A stretch of DNA of 64,000 nucleotides from contig NZ_CP039451.1 of the NCBI RefSeq assembly GCF_004843725.1, forward strand, positions 4,255,538 to 4,319,537, written 5' to 3'. This stretch comes from Psychroserpens sp. NJDZ02 (GTDB taxonomy: Bacteria; Bacteroidota; Bacteroidia; Flavobacteriales; Flavobacteriaceae). A program made the position numbers and the translations under genes. Below, in pieces: positions 1-8,052 of this stretch; position 1 is the first letter of the stretch, and each line of letters begins with the position of its first letter. The notes under the pieces were generated by a model. It saw only the letters and a program-made list of their open reading frames with translations. It was not told the origin of the DNA and did not search any database.

Positions 1-107
1 TTAATTGTAGGTTTGTGTGGCGTAGCCTTATGGAGTATGCGTACTTAGAAGTAATTATATCCTGTTATATTTACGGGATATCAGGGTTAGAAGTGATTAT
101 ATGGCTA
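1..107 (+). repeat. Cassette-border repeat, right part (copy 1, cut by the window edge)
   Basis: This stretch matches positions about 1779-1888 almost base for base and 1021-1097 in its second half. Shared landmarks are GTGTGGCGTAGCC, GGATATCAG and the closing CTAGTTGGC. The left part of the unit would lie before base 1 and is not visible. It ends just before a core GTTGGCTTTA at 108 that opens the first small-gene cassette. The similarity between copies is seen directly. The idea that it is a recombination border is inference. Confidence 0.7.
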
Positions 108-180
108 GTTGGCTTTAATGCGAAAAACAAGTCTTAAAATCTGAAAATTGAGGTCTAAAAATAAATTATTATTGAAGAGT

Positions 181-864
181 ATGAATAAAAAAAATGTAAT
201 CTACATAGGAATTTTATTATTTATTTTAGGTGTTTTAAGTTTACTTCTCGAACCAATTACAAATGGAAATAAAACAGATTATTTAATTAATAATTTAATC
301 AGTTCATACAAAACATTATTACCCAGAACACAAAGACCTAATTTAGGAATAAACTTATACGTGAATTTATTTTTGTATCTATTTTTATTAACTGGAATAA
401 TGGTTACTATAAAAACTAAATGGAAAAGATTCTATATTCTATTCATATCATTTTTAATAATGTTTATTGACAATATTTTGAGTTTTATTTCTAAATTAAT
501 TTATTCCGTTTGGTATTATAATTTTGAAATATTCCCTTTAGAAAGGAGAGTTTTACCATTTTTGCAATACGCAATTCTAATAGTTATTTCTTTTAAAATT
601 TTAAAATTCATAACAGATAATAATCAATCCAAATTTGAAAAAAAAAACAAATACTTTTTCATTGGCTATATATTTGATTTATTTATAATTTGGATTATGT
701 ATGTTAAGGTTGCAATTTCAATTGAAAAGAATTTTGAAATTGCTTTTGAAATTAATAAAATTTTGAGTTTTTTATTAGTTTCAATTATCTATTTTACTGT
801 AACAAAAAGTTTAATTAAAAATACAATCGGAGAAATTATAATGAAAAACGGAATTAAGGATTGA
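181..864 (+). CDS. Multi-pass membrane protein of unknown function
   Basis: I do not recognise this 227-residue protein. It is rich in Ile, Leu and Phe and shows about five or six hydrophobic stretches, the first at residues 6-23, so it should sit in the inner membrane. The ATG at 181 is preferred over an in-frame TTG at 148, because the membrane segment follows directly from MNKKN. It lies alone between two copies of the border repeat, in the same orientation as the next small genes, and so looks like the payload of a cassette. Its base composition is very AT-rich, even for this window. No catalytic motif is visible. Confidence 0.6.
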   Translation: MNKKNVIYIGILLFILGVLSLLLEPITNGNKTDYLINNLISSYKTLLPRTQRPNLGINLYVNLFLYLFLLTGIMVTIKTKWKRFYILFISFLIMFIDNILSFISKLIYSVWYYNFEIFPLERRVLPFLQYAILIVISFKILKFITDNNQSKFEKKNKYFFIGYIFDLFIIWIMYVKVAISIEKNFEIAFEINKILSFLLVSIIYFTVTKSLIKNTIGEIIMKNGIKD

Positions 865-902
865 CGAAAAAGGAAACTAATAAATAAGCGGAGAAAAAGC
901 AC

Positions 903-1097
903 TAAAAGCCAATCGAGTAGACAGCTCCAACTAAAATAGTCGGAGTGCGCCTCTCACACCGCCGTACGCAAGTAACTACGTTGGTCCTTTCGCATCTATT
1001 GCGACTAGCAATACAACTCAGATATGCGCACTTAGAATTAATTATATTCTGTTATATTTACGGGATATCAGGATTAGAAGCAATTATATAACTAGTT
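903..1097 (+). repeat. Cassette-border repeat (copy 2, internally deleted)
   Basis: The left part, from AAAGCCAATCGAGTAGAC to CAATACAACTCAG, matches 1503-1619. It is then joined directly to the right part (from ATATGCGCACTTAGAA), which matches 1814-1888, so about 190 bp present in copy 3 are missing. The first bases, AAAGCCAA at 905-912, are the exact complement of TTGGCTTT at 109-116, the start of the cassette that this copy closes. Read on the minus strand the left part contains GTACGG, GGTGTGAG and CTACTCGATTGG, which resemble the tail of bacterial group II introns. Confidence 0.7.
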
Positions 1098-1127
1098 GGC
1101 AACAATTAAGAGCAACAAAATTAAAAA

Positions 1128-1352
1128 ATGGAAAATATTGGGATAATAGTAATAGTAATATCGCTTTTTTTGATAATCACTTTTCTTTATTGGAAACTGA
1201 CGAATGGCTATGCTGAAAAGGAATACGGTAAAAAGATGTTTAAACAATGGGGAACGAGAACTTTTTATTGGTCTGGAGCATTATTTATTAGTGGTGGAAT
1301 TACAGTATGTGTTATTTACCTATTAAAATGGGGAAATGTTTTGACTTTTTAA
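1128..1352 (+). CDS. Small membrane protein, 74 residues
   Basis: This short protein has two clear membrane helices, at about residues 4-22 and 48-66. A charged loop of about 25 residues (KLTNGYAEKEYGKK) lies between them. I do not recognise the family. It begins 23 bases after the border repeat and is the only gene of its cassette, which ends at the next repeat copy near 1503. The ATG at 1128 follows an A-rich leader with no strong Shine-Dalgarno, as is usual in Bacteroidota. It could be an immunity-like or stress-related small membrane protein, but nothing in the sequence decides this. Confidence 0.55.
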   Translation: MENIGIIVIVISLFLIITFLYWKLTNGYAEKEYGKKMFKQWGTRTFYWSGALFISGGITVCVIYLLKWGNVLTF

Positions 1353-1502
1353 ATATCATCTGAATTTATTATTGATACGGAATCGGAATTAAAAACCAAT
1401 CTGAATTCGGAATTTATCAAGTTTCGGAATTGCTTACTCTAACGGAATTAAAAAAATTTACGGAACATTTCGCTGACCGAATTTAAACTAACGAAAAATA
1501 AC

Positions 1503-1888
1503 TGTAGCCAATCGAGTAGACGGCTCAGACTAAAATAGCCGGAGTGCGCCTCACACCACCGTACGTACATAACTACGTTGGTCCTTTCGTCTCTATTGCT
1601 ACTAGCAATACAACTCAGGAACGTATACGGCGGTTCACCAAATTGAAGTTTGCGTATAGTACTATAATCTAACAACGATTTATCCCCTTTACCGAAAAAT
1701 AATACTTTTGTTATAGTTCTAAATCATTCCTGTTTAATAAAGATACGTAGTTCTACGTATTTGATAAGTATAGGATTAGTTGTAGGTTTGTGTGGCGTAG
1801 CCTTATGGGATATGCGTACTTAAAATTAATTATATCCTGTTATATTTATGGGATATCAGGGTTAGAAGTAATTATATAGCTAGTTGCC
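1503..1888 (+). repeat. Cassette-border repeat (copy 3, most complete)
   Basis: This is the longest copy, about 385 bp. It consists of the left block (AGCCAATCGAGTAGACGG to AACAACGATTTA), a spacer at about 1683-1778, and the right block ending in AGCTAGTTGCC. Its opening TGTAGCCAA at 1503-1511 complements, with one mismatch, the GTTGGCAACA at 1095-1104 that opened the cassette before it. On the minus strand a stem can be drawn around CCGCCGTATACG and GTACGTACGGTGG, with an insertion in the loop. Antisense open frames inside it are repeat by-products. Confidence 0.7.
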
Positions 1889-1906
1889 TGTAACTGACAA
1901 AATCGA

Positions 1907-2073
1907 ATGAGACAAATAGAACTTGGAGAAATATCGAAATTCAACTGGATTGAAGAAGGTAAAAATTAGCTCTGAATTCAAATTTGATTTGCCTTACAAA
2001 AAGAGAATTTGAAAAAGACAACTACTCACCGCTTCAATGGTTCGGAACAAATATTATACAGGACTTTGACTAA
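1907..2073 (+). pseudogene. Relic of a small gene
   Basis: An ATG at 1907 opens a peptide of 20 codons (MRQIELGEISKFN...) that stops at once. After a frame change a second piece ends in SPLQWFGTNIIQDFD with a stop at 2071. The two pieces together have protein-like composition and lie directly after the border repeat, where a cassette gene would start. I cannot name the family. It is probably a decayed first gene of the cassette that now carries the next two genes. Confidence 0.3.
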
Positions 2074-2117
2074 CTGCAATTAAAAAACATTTACTGATTA
2101 TAACCTAAATACTTAAA

Positions 2118-2384
2118 ATGATATCTCTCACGCTTACCTTGTTTACAACTATTTTTACAATTATCTTAGGTATACGAAAAAAAAAGGCTCTAAAACATAC
2201 AAAAAAACACTTTCAATCAACATTAATTATAGCAATATTAATAGGTTTAATTTCTGGGTTAATTGAAGGAACAGCTTATTCTCACGGTTTCGATATTCAT
2301 TGGTGGGTTTTCAGTTTTTTTAGTTTTATAATCATTCTATTACCTTCTATTATTTTAATTGGATTAATGCGCATAAAATTATAA
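2118..2384 (+). CDS. Small membrane protein, 88 residues
   Basis: Three hydrophobic stretches are visible, at about residues 4-20, 34-52 and 65-85. A basic loop (RKKKALKHTKKH) lies between the first two. The family is not recognised. It ends three bases before the ATG of the exported protein at 2388, so the two are almost certainly co-transcribed and perhaps translationally coupled. They form the payload of the third cassette. The membrane location is clear. The function is not, although a partner role for the neighbouring exported protein is plausible. Confidence 0.55.
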   Translation: MISLTLTLFTTIFTIILGIRKKKALKHTKKHFQSTLIIAILIGLISGLIEGTAYSHGFDIHWWVFSFFSFIIILLPSIILIGLMRIKL

Positions 2385-2387
2385 CAA

Positions 2388-3125
2388 ATGAAAAGAACAT
2401 TTACTTTACTATTATTATTAATAACTTTAGGCTATCAAACTAATGCTCAAAACAGTATAAATCTTGAAGAAATAAATAATGCCTTTGTTCCTAAAGATTA
2501 TATTAAGCCTTCGGAAGACCAAAAAAACATCTTAAATAAAGAATTAAATATATTGTTTGATAAAATTTTTACTAAAAAAAATGCTTCAAAACAAGACACT
2601 TTGAAGTATAAGAAAATAGAGTTTGAATTATCTAAAATAAATACATTCAAAATTGATTCACTTTACCATGTAATTGATGAAGAAAAAGTATGGAATGATG
2701 ATAACAAAAAAAAATGGGCTGTTAGTTATAATATGATGTCATATTCTAGTGTGGATTCAACAGCATATTTTAAAGATATATACTTTCCAAAAGTTAGTTT
2801 TTTAGAGAATTTGAATGGAGAATTTATAGCATTAAGCGCACTTACTAATTATAATAAGCCTGTGCCAAAGAACCTTGAAAAATTGTACAGGCAATTAACT
2901 ATGAAATATGGACAACCAAATAAAAAGAAAATAAGAACTCTAGGTCGTAACAAATACTCATTTGAATGGGTATCTGATTTGCTAGTATATAATTTGATAT
3001 CAGACACTGATGAGTATTCTTTTAGTGAAACTAATTATAACTTTCGTTTATATATAATTAATAAAGATTATAATGATTTTGTCAGAGGTAGAAATCGTGT
3101 TGGTGATTGGGTTGATTTGAAATAG
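2388..3125 (+). CDS. Exported protein of unknown function, 245 residues
   Basis: A typical Bacteroidota signal peptide occupies residues 1-20 (MKRTFTLLLLLITLGYQTNA, with cleavage before QNS). The rest is a soluble, charged domain with no motif that I recognise. Tyr, Asn and Lys are frequent and no cysteines are conspicuous. It follows the small membrane protein by three bases. The stop at 3123 is followed within a few bases by another copy of the border repeat, so the gene fills its cassette completely. It is periplasmic, or anchored by partners, by inference from the signal peptide only. Confidence 0.6.
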   Translation: MKRTFTLLLLLITLGYQTNAQNSINLEEINNAFVPKDYIKPSEDQKNILNKELNILFDKIFTKKNASKQDTLKYKKIEFELSKINTFKIDSLYHVIDEEKVWNDDNKKKWAVSYNMMSYSSVDSTAYFKDIYFPKVSFLENLNGEFIALSALTNYNKPVPKNLEKLYRQLTMKYGQPNKKKIRTLGRNKYSFEWVSDLLVYNLISDTDEYSFSETNYNFRLYIINKDYNDFVRGRNRVGDWVDLK

Positions 3126-3130
3126 TAAAA

Positions 3131-3302
3131 CTGCTAATCAAATAGACGGCTCCAACTAAAGTAGTCAGACTCACACCAGCGCACGTGCGCAACTACGTTT
3201 CTCCTTTCATATCTATTGTGACTAGCAACAAAACTCAGGAAGATATACGACGATTCATCAAAATAAAATTTGCATACAGTATTATAATAGAACAACGGTT
3301 TA
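3131..3302 (+). repeat. Cassette-border repeat, left part only (copy 4)
   Basis: From CTAATCAAATAGACGGCTCC to AACAACGGTTTA this matches 1505-1682, with about one base in six changed. The right block is absent. Instead the sequence runs into a different border-like motif at 3373. The beginning, CTGCTAATC, replaces the AGCCAATC of the other copies and complements the start of its cassette (GTTGCCTGTA at 1883) only poorly. Antisense reading frames here are shadows of the repeat. Confidence 0.65.
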
Positions 3303-3372
3303 TAGCCTTTTTCATTTAAGTTTAGAAAACGTAATAGTATAGGACTTTGGACACTTGACCGTGTAATTTTAA

Positions 3373-3439
3373 TTAACTTCGTTTCACTTTTAATATATTG
3401 TATTCCCACGGAATTAGACTCACAATACGTTATCTATCA
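3373..3439 (+). repeat. Second border-like motif ending in a GTTATCTATCA core
   Basis: The segment contains TTAACTTCGTTTCACT, CACGGAATTA and then ACGTTATCTATCA. Related strings occur at 7907-7951 and 9661-9727, each just before an unrelated accessory gene. The core GTTATCTATCA at 3429-3439 is matched by TAATAGATAAC at 4967-4977, just after the gene that follows, as an inverted repeat with 10 of 11 pairs. This is the geometry of an integron cassette (start core and attC R'' core). Calling it attC-like is inference. Confidence 0.45.
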
Positions 3440-3457
3440 TTAAAAAATAGGTTAAAA

Positions 3458-4960
3458 ATGAATAAGTTACTCTTACTATTTTTATTTTTTCTTCACTTCA
3501 CTAGTCTTGCTCAAGATAAGAACTCTGTATATCAAAAGATCGAGGACTTAATTTCTGAGGAAGCTGATATCTTTAAAAATATAGATACTAAATTTATTTC
3601 TAACACCCTCATTGGTCATAGAATTGTACAAGAAAATGACAAAGGAGACATTAAAGACGACGTCTATTTTGTAAATGACAAATACTATTTAGCAATTGAT
3701 CACTCTGGAAAAAAAACCTTAGGCACCTACATCTTTAAAGTAGTTAAAAATATTCCTTTAATCGTCCTTTTAGACCGCTACGGAGCTGATTCTGATAATT
3801 ACAAGGGTTTAATTTTTAAACAAAATAATCAGAAATTTAACGTTAACTGGAATGATGATATTAATCATACCTACAAAGCTTTCAAACAAGATAAAACAGA
3901 TGAAAAAATTGTAATTGATGGTCAAATAATCAAAGAGCTAAATTTTTATAATCCTGATATTAGTTTTGATATAGTAAATGCCAAAATAGGGATTAATCTA
4001 AACGGAAAAAAAATTATTGATAATGTTTGTGATTCCCTGAAAATAGATGGAACTATAGCTACTGTTTTTAATTCAGGAAGAAATTCAATCTATAATTTAA
4101 ACGGAAAATTACTTGAAGACAACTTAAAAGCTTCCTATCCCTATTCCACCATTTACCATCAAGTTATTGACTCAGAAAACAACATATTTTTTATAGATAC
4201 TTTAGGTCACAAATCTAGTAAACCTGTTAAATATAGAAGTAGATGGGGTAATGATAGTGATCCAAACAGTACCGTAACTTACTATTCCTATAAGAATATA
4301 ATTCTTAAAAACAGACATCAATCATATAGTTTAAACAGATATAAAGAGGCCACAAACCTAGATGAATATGGTAGTCTTAATTATATGCTGTTTTTGCTAC
4401 AAGAAGATTCTAAATCCTTTGATGAGGATAAAAAAAGAGTAACTACAGATGCGCTAGAAGAAATTGTGCGTAAAAAACACGTTGAAGAATTATTTTTCTT
4501 GAAAAAAATTTTTAAAGAAAAAGAATATCTGCAAGAGATCAGTTATTATTTATTATCCGATTGTACTAGTGACATTATAACCTTACCTAAAAGATTTAAA
4601 AAAGTAAGATTTATTAATAATAGTACTTCAAAAATAAGTGCTGAAGATTATTGGTATTATATTGGTTTCTACAAACCATTAGAACCAAGTTATATCATCG
4701 CAAAAAAAGCAAATAAGTTTGGTGTTTGGGATTTAAAAGAAGAAAAAACCATAATACCCTTTGATTATAATACTATTGAACCAAAAAAAGGAACGTACTT
4801 ACTGTTAGAAAAAAACAATTTAGTCACCTATTATCCTAATATTGGTTTAATTCCGAAATATAAATATTTAAGTGATTATACAGAATACTTCGCCCGCTTT
4901 GAATACCCCGATGGTAAAAAAGGATGGGTAAATAGAAAAGGGATTGAATATTATGATTAA
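3458..4960 (+). CDS. Exported WG-repeat-like protein
   Basis: The protein has 500 residues from the ATG at 3458, chosen because it opens a clean signal peptide (MNKLLLLFLFFLHFTSLAQ). An upstream in-frame ATG at 3398 would bury that peptide. The C-terminal third contains WG-type units, for example FGVWDLKEEKTIIPFDYN and later GKKGWVNRKG, typical of WG/KWG beta-repeat proteins found in secreted or surface proteins. The middle is not recognised. The gene is flanked by a short inverted repeat, GTTATCTATCA at 3429 and TAATAGATAAC at 4967, suggesting a mobile cassette. No enzymatic role is indicated. Confidence 0.6.
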   Translation: MNKLLLLFLFFLHFTSLAQDKNSVYQKIEDLISEEADIFKNIDTKFISNTLIGHRIVQENDKGDIKDDVYFVNDKYYLAIDHSGKKTLGTYIFKVVKNIPLIVLLDRYGADSDNYKGLIFKQNNQKFNVNWNDDINHTYKAFKQDKTDEKIVIDGQIIKELNFYNPDISFDIVNAKIGINLNGKKIIDNVCDSLKIDGTIATVFNSGRNSIYNLNGKLLEDNLKASYPYSTIYHQVIDSENNIFFIDTLGHKSSKPVKYRSRWGNDSDPNSTVTYYSYKNIILKNRHQSYSLNRYKEATNLDEYGSLNYMLFLLQEDSKSFDEDKKRVTTDALEEIVRKKHVEELFFLKKIFKEKEYLQEISYYLLSDCTSDIITLPKRFKKVRFINNSTSKISAEDYWYYIGFYKPLEPSYIIAKKANKFGVWDLKEEKTIIPFDYNTIEPKKGTYLLLEKNNLVTYYPNIGLIPKYKYLSDYTEYFARFEYPDGKKGWVNRKGIEYYD

Positions 4961-5168
4961 ACAAAGTAATAGATAACCACATATGGAAAACATCGGGCGT
5001 TTGAGCCAATCTAAAATTGACATTTATAGCAAAAAAAAAAAATAGCTATCCAATAAGTCCAAACGACTAAGCTTAGCACCTACTCTACCCTTCTTACAGA
5101 AATCATTAAACAATACTGAAAAGTATTTAATATAGAACCACATTTATAGTACATCAGCAATAATCAAA

Positions 5169-5978
5169 ATGAAACTTCAAAATATAACCTTAATTGCAAT
5201 TGGCCTACTCCTAACCTCTTGCGTTTCCAGACTAAGTAGACCATTAATATCCGGTGTTATAACAGACTTTAATGGACACCCTATTAACCAATGTCATGTG
5301 GGAGAAGTCGTAACTGACCAAAACGGAATGTTTACACTTTCGGAAAAACGTTATTCCGAATTTATCTTCCACCTAGAAGCACCTCCTTTAATGGTTTCTG
5401 AAATAATACATAAAAAAGGTTATGAAGATAAAAACATATATTCTTTTAGCTCTTTTGGAGGTAGTGGCAGAAAAGGTTTAAAATGGAATTTAGACACCAT
5501 CCGTTTAAAAGAAGACCGTCAAAAACAAATAAAACTAAATAATACAAAATGGAATTTTAGCACCAATAAGACCATGGATACCATTTGTTTTATAAAATCG
5601 ACTTTTAACGACCTCTGTAAAACTAAAAAATGTCATGACTTTTATTATATGTACGACCAATATTCTGACAACTATTTAAAATCCTCAGGAAAAAACAACC
5701 TACCAGAAGGTATAATACGACGACTAATAACCGTCAGTTTTAATAACAACGAAATTATCAAATTAAACAAAGTGACTCAATTTGGACATAAAGATGGAAC
5801 TAGAAGTATTTCTGAAGCAAATGACACCATTCAAACACATGGAAAATGGATTAGTAATGGCAACAAAATGTATATAGAAAGTGATTTAACAGAACTTAAA
5901 GGGAGCTTTGAACTTAAAGAGGTTGACTATGAATATATGATGTGGATCAAAAAATTTGATAATAAAACCGATAATTAA
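5169..5978 (+). CDS. Lipoprotein with carboxypeptidase-regulatory-like start
   Basis: The protein has 269 residues. Residues 1-18 form a lipoprotein signal with the lipobox LLTSC, so the mature protein would start at Cys18 and be anchored in a membrane. Residues about 28-60 (ISGVITDFNGHPI, then VTDQNGMFTL) fit the small beta-sandwich seen in carboxypeptidase D regulatory or CarboxypepD_reg domains. The remainder is unrecognised, but ends in a pattern with a WI..GNKMYIES stretch reminiscent of lipocalin-like stress lipoproteins. It stands alone, with about 200 bp of AT-rich sequence in front. Function is unknown. Confidence 0.6.
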   Translation: MKLQNITLIAIGLLLTSCVSRLSRPLISGVITDFNGHPINQCHVGEVVTDQNGMFTLSEKRYSEFIFHLEAPPLMVSEIIHKKGYEDKNIYSFSSFGGSGRKGLKWNLDTIRLKEDRQKQIKLNNTKWNFSTNKTMDTICFIKSTFNDLCKTKKCHDFYYMYDQYSDNYLKSSGKNNLPEGIIRRLITVSFNNNEIIKLNKVTQFGHKDGTRSISEANDTIQTHGKWISNGNKMYIESDLTELKGSFELKEVDYEYMMWIKKFDNKTDN

Positions 5979-6061
5979 CACTAATCAAATTGTTTCCCCT
6001 AAAACGTCTTATGATTCTACATTTTTTTACAAACCATCGCTAAAGTTTCAACCCAATATAA

Positions 6062-6715
6062 ATGAGAAAACTACTAATTATATCTATTTTATTTTCCTTT
6101 TACAATTGCTCTAATACAGCAAATAATAAGATTACTATTATAACAAAACCGGAACATAAAATGGATTCTGTATATACCTTAGACGGTAATAGAGTAACAC
6201 TTGTCATAAAAAAGGACACTATAATTATTGAGAAAAACCAATACGTGTTAGACAACCAGTCTATATTGGATACTACCACTAATGTCACCACAAAATATGA
6301 ATACGAAAGTCCAGGAGCCTTAGGAGGAAAATGGATCGAATATTTTTCAAATGGAAACATAAAAGCTAAAGGGCAATCAGCATCACAATTTGGATGTTGG
6401 ATGAATCAAGGAGATTTTGAATATTATGATTCTAAAGGCATTTTATTAAGAACACTCACTTACGATAATTGGTTAAAGGACGTAAATGATGGCTGCCATG
6501 CAACAATAGTAAATATAAAATTAATAGAGTATTTTAAAAATGGAAGCATTAAAGCTGAAAAGCATTACCAAAGTGGTTATGACGATTTAACTTTTTTGGA
6601 ATTCTACAACAATCCTGAATGGGAAGAAGATTTTAAATCTGGAAACTGGAAGTTTTACAATATAGACGGAAAACTAGTTAAAGTAGAAAAACACAAAACA
6701 CGTTGGACAAAATAA
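6062..6715 (+). CDS. Lipoprotein with MORN/YwqK-type repeats
   Basis: The protein has 217 residues, with a lipoprotein signal and lipobox-like FYNC at residues 13-16. Two or three tandem units of the YwqK or MORN type are visible: GKWIEYFSNGNIKAKG, then GDFEYYDSKGILLRT, then LIEYFKNGSIKAEKHY and GNWKFYNIDGKLVK. In other bacteria such repeats occur in antitoxin-like or surface proteins, and in Bacteroidota they are common in lipoproteins with unknown partners. The gene is monocistronic and shares no evident operon with its neighbours. The repeat family is clear. The biological role is open. Confidence 0.65.
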   Translation: MRKLLIISILFSFYNCSNTANNKITIITKPEHKMDSVYTLDGNRVTLVIKKDTIIIEKNQYVLDNQSILDTTTNVTTKYEYESPGALGGKWIEYFSNGNIKAKGQSASQFGCWMNQGDFEYYDSKGILLRTLTYDNWLKDVNDGCHATIVNIKLIEYFKNGSIKAEKHYQSGYDDLTFLEFYNNPEWEEDFKSGNWKFYNIDGKLVKVEKHKTRWTK

Positions 6716-6816
6716 AATTAGAATATATTGCTTAATCCTAAGTCAAACCACTATACTGCAAACAATTAATGTAACACTTAAAAATTAATTCAGTCTCTAT
6801 AGAAAATAATACATTT

Positions 6817-7854
6817 ATGAAATTAATTCTTTCAGTAGTAATTACGTTGTTATCGTTTAATCACAGTTTTGCTCAAAAAAAATACTTTGAACATAAGTTT
6901 GACCATCATACAATTATAAAAAATAACGATACAATAAACTTTCACACTTATTCTAATGGTGATAAGACTTTAAAAAAAGATATTCTCTTATACATTCAAG
7001 GCTCTGGAAGTGCTCCCTTTTACAAGTTAATTAAGCATAGTGATACAATTAAAACGTCCAAAACTGAAGATCAAACAATAAAAAAGTATCTCGAAGTCAT
7101 TAAAACTTTACCTTTTAATTTAACAGACTTTCCAAACAACTACTTGTTAGTTGCTATTTCTAAAAAGAATATTCCTTTTGAAATATTTGGAAATGACTTT
7201 GAAACTCCCCAATCATTTTACGATAATGACAATCTAAATTATAGAGTATGGCAAGCAAATGAAGTCATAAATTATCTTACAAACAGTGATCCCATTGCAC
7301 AACATAAAGTTATTGTGCTTGGCCATTCAGAAGGTACCGAGGTGGTTGCTAAACTAGGAACAATCAACAATAAAATTTCTAACATTGGTTATTTTTCAGG
7401 CGGTGGCAATGCTCAATATTACGATTTCATACTAGATGTCAGAAAACTAGTCCAAAGCGGAGAAATGACTGAAGAGGAATCTATTATAGAAACCGAAAAG
7501 ATTTTTAAGGAAGTAAAAGACATATACCAGCATCCTAATAGCTTAACAAAACAATGGTTAGGCCATTCTTATAAAAAATGGAGTTCATCCGTAGAACCCT
7601 CAATAGATAACTTATTAAAAATTGATATCCCAGTATATGTTGCCCACGGAGCAAAAGACAAAGCCGTTCCGATAGAGTCTGCCTATTTAATTCCTATTGA
7701 ATTTATTAGGAATAAAAAAAGTAATTTGACTTTTAAGGTCTATCCTAAATTAGACCATTCGTTTTCTATAGTACCACAATCGGAAAACCAAGAATATATT
7801 AACAAATGGGATCAAGTATTTATCGATTTTTTAAATTGGTGTAAAATTAATTAA
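6817..7854 (+). CDS. Exported alpha/beta hydrolase
   Basis: The protein has 345 residues with a signal peptide (MKLILSVVITLLSFNHSFAQ). The hydrolase triad is readable: nucleophile elbow GHSEG with Ser171, acid Asp281 in VAHGAKDKAVP, and His314 in KLDHSF. Spacing between the acid and the histidine is normal for the fold. It should act in the periplasm on an ester or peptide substrate that cannot be read from sequence. The S9-type dienelactone or prolyl-peptidase-like group and general esterases are all possible. It is a single gene inside the accessory stretch, with no neighbour suggesting a pathway. Confidence 0.75.
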   Translation: MKLILSVVITLLSFNHSFAQKKYFEHKFDHHTIIKNNDTINFHTYSNGDKTLKKDILLYIQGSGSAPFYKLIKHSDTIKTSKTEDQTIKKYLEVIKTLPFNLTDFPNNYLLVAISKKNIPFEIFGNDFETPQSFYDNDNLNYRVWQANEVINYLTNSDPIAQHKVIVLGHSEGTEVVAKLGTINNKISNIGYFSGGGNAQYYDFILDVRKLVQSGEMTEEESIIETEKIFKEVKDIYQHPNSLTKQWLGHSYKKWSSSVEPSIDNLLKIDIPVYVAHGAKDKAVPIESAYLIPIEFIRNKKSNLTFKVYPKLDHSFSIVPQSENQEYINKWDQVFIDFLNWCKIN

Positions 7855-7906
7855 CACATAGCTACCCATAAGTTTTTAGATCTATAAAAAGCTGTACTTA
7901 TTTTTT

Positions 7907-7951
7907 TATAACTTCGTTTAACTGTAAACACAATTTATTATCACGGAATTA
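7907..7951 (+). repeat. Border-like motif (TAACTTCGTTT ... CACGGAATTA), second copy
   Basis: The string ATAACTTCGTTTAACT, followed about 20 bases later by TCACGGAATTA, matches the motif at 3373-3416 and more loosely that at 9661-9705. It precedes the ankyrin gene by about 100 bp. Unlike the other two copies it lacks an ACGTT core downstream. Shared origin is seen from the sequence. A role as a recombination border is inference. Confidence 0.4.
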
Positions 7952-8052
7952 TTTCTGCTGAACTCTACAAATAAGCAATTAAAAAATAAGACTTCAATAA
8001 TCACTTAGGTTAACCGATAAAACCCTAAAAAAAGAACATAATATAAAAAAAT

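Noticed and set aside
1448..1675. Minus-strand frame of 75 codons
   Set aside because: It lies entirely in the repeat and has a worn look-alike (VRWCE) in the other repeat copy at 3134-3409. Its peptide is a translation of the intron-like structure, not of a gene.
3134..3409. Minus-strand frame of 91 codons
   Set aside because: Same reason: antisense reading of the repeat and of the border-like motif behind it, with no protein-like composition.
5025..5050. Poly-A run flanked by ATAGC and GCTAT as a terminator
   Set aside because: The stem is only five pairs around a loop of about a dozen A, and there is no T tract on the coding strand, so it is not a convincing terminator.
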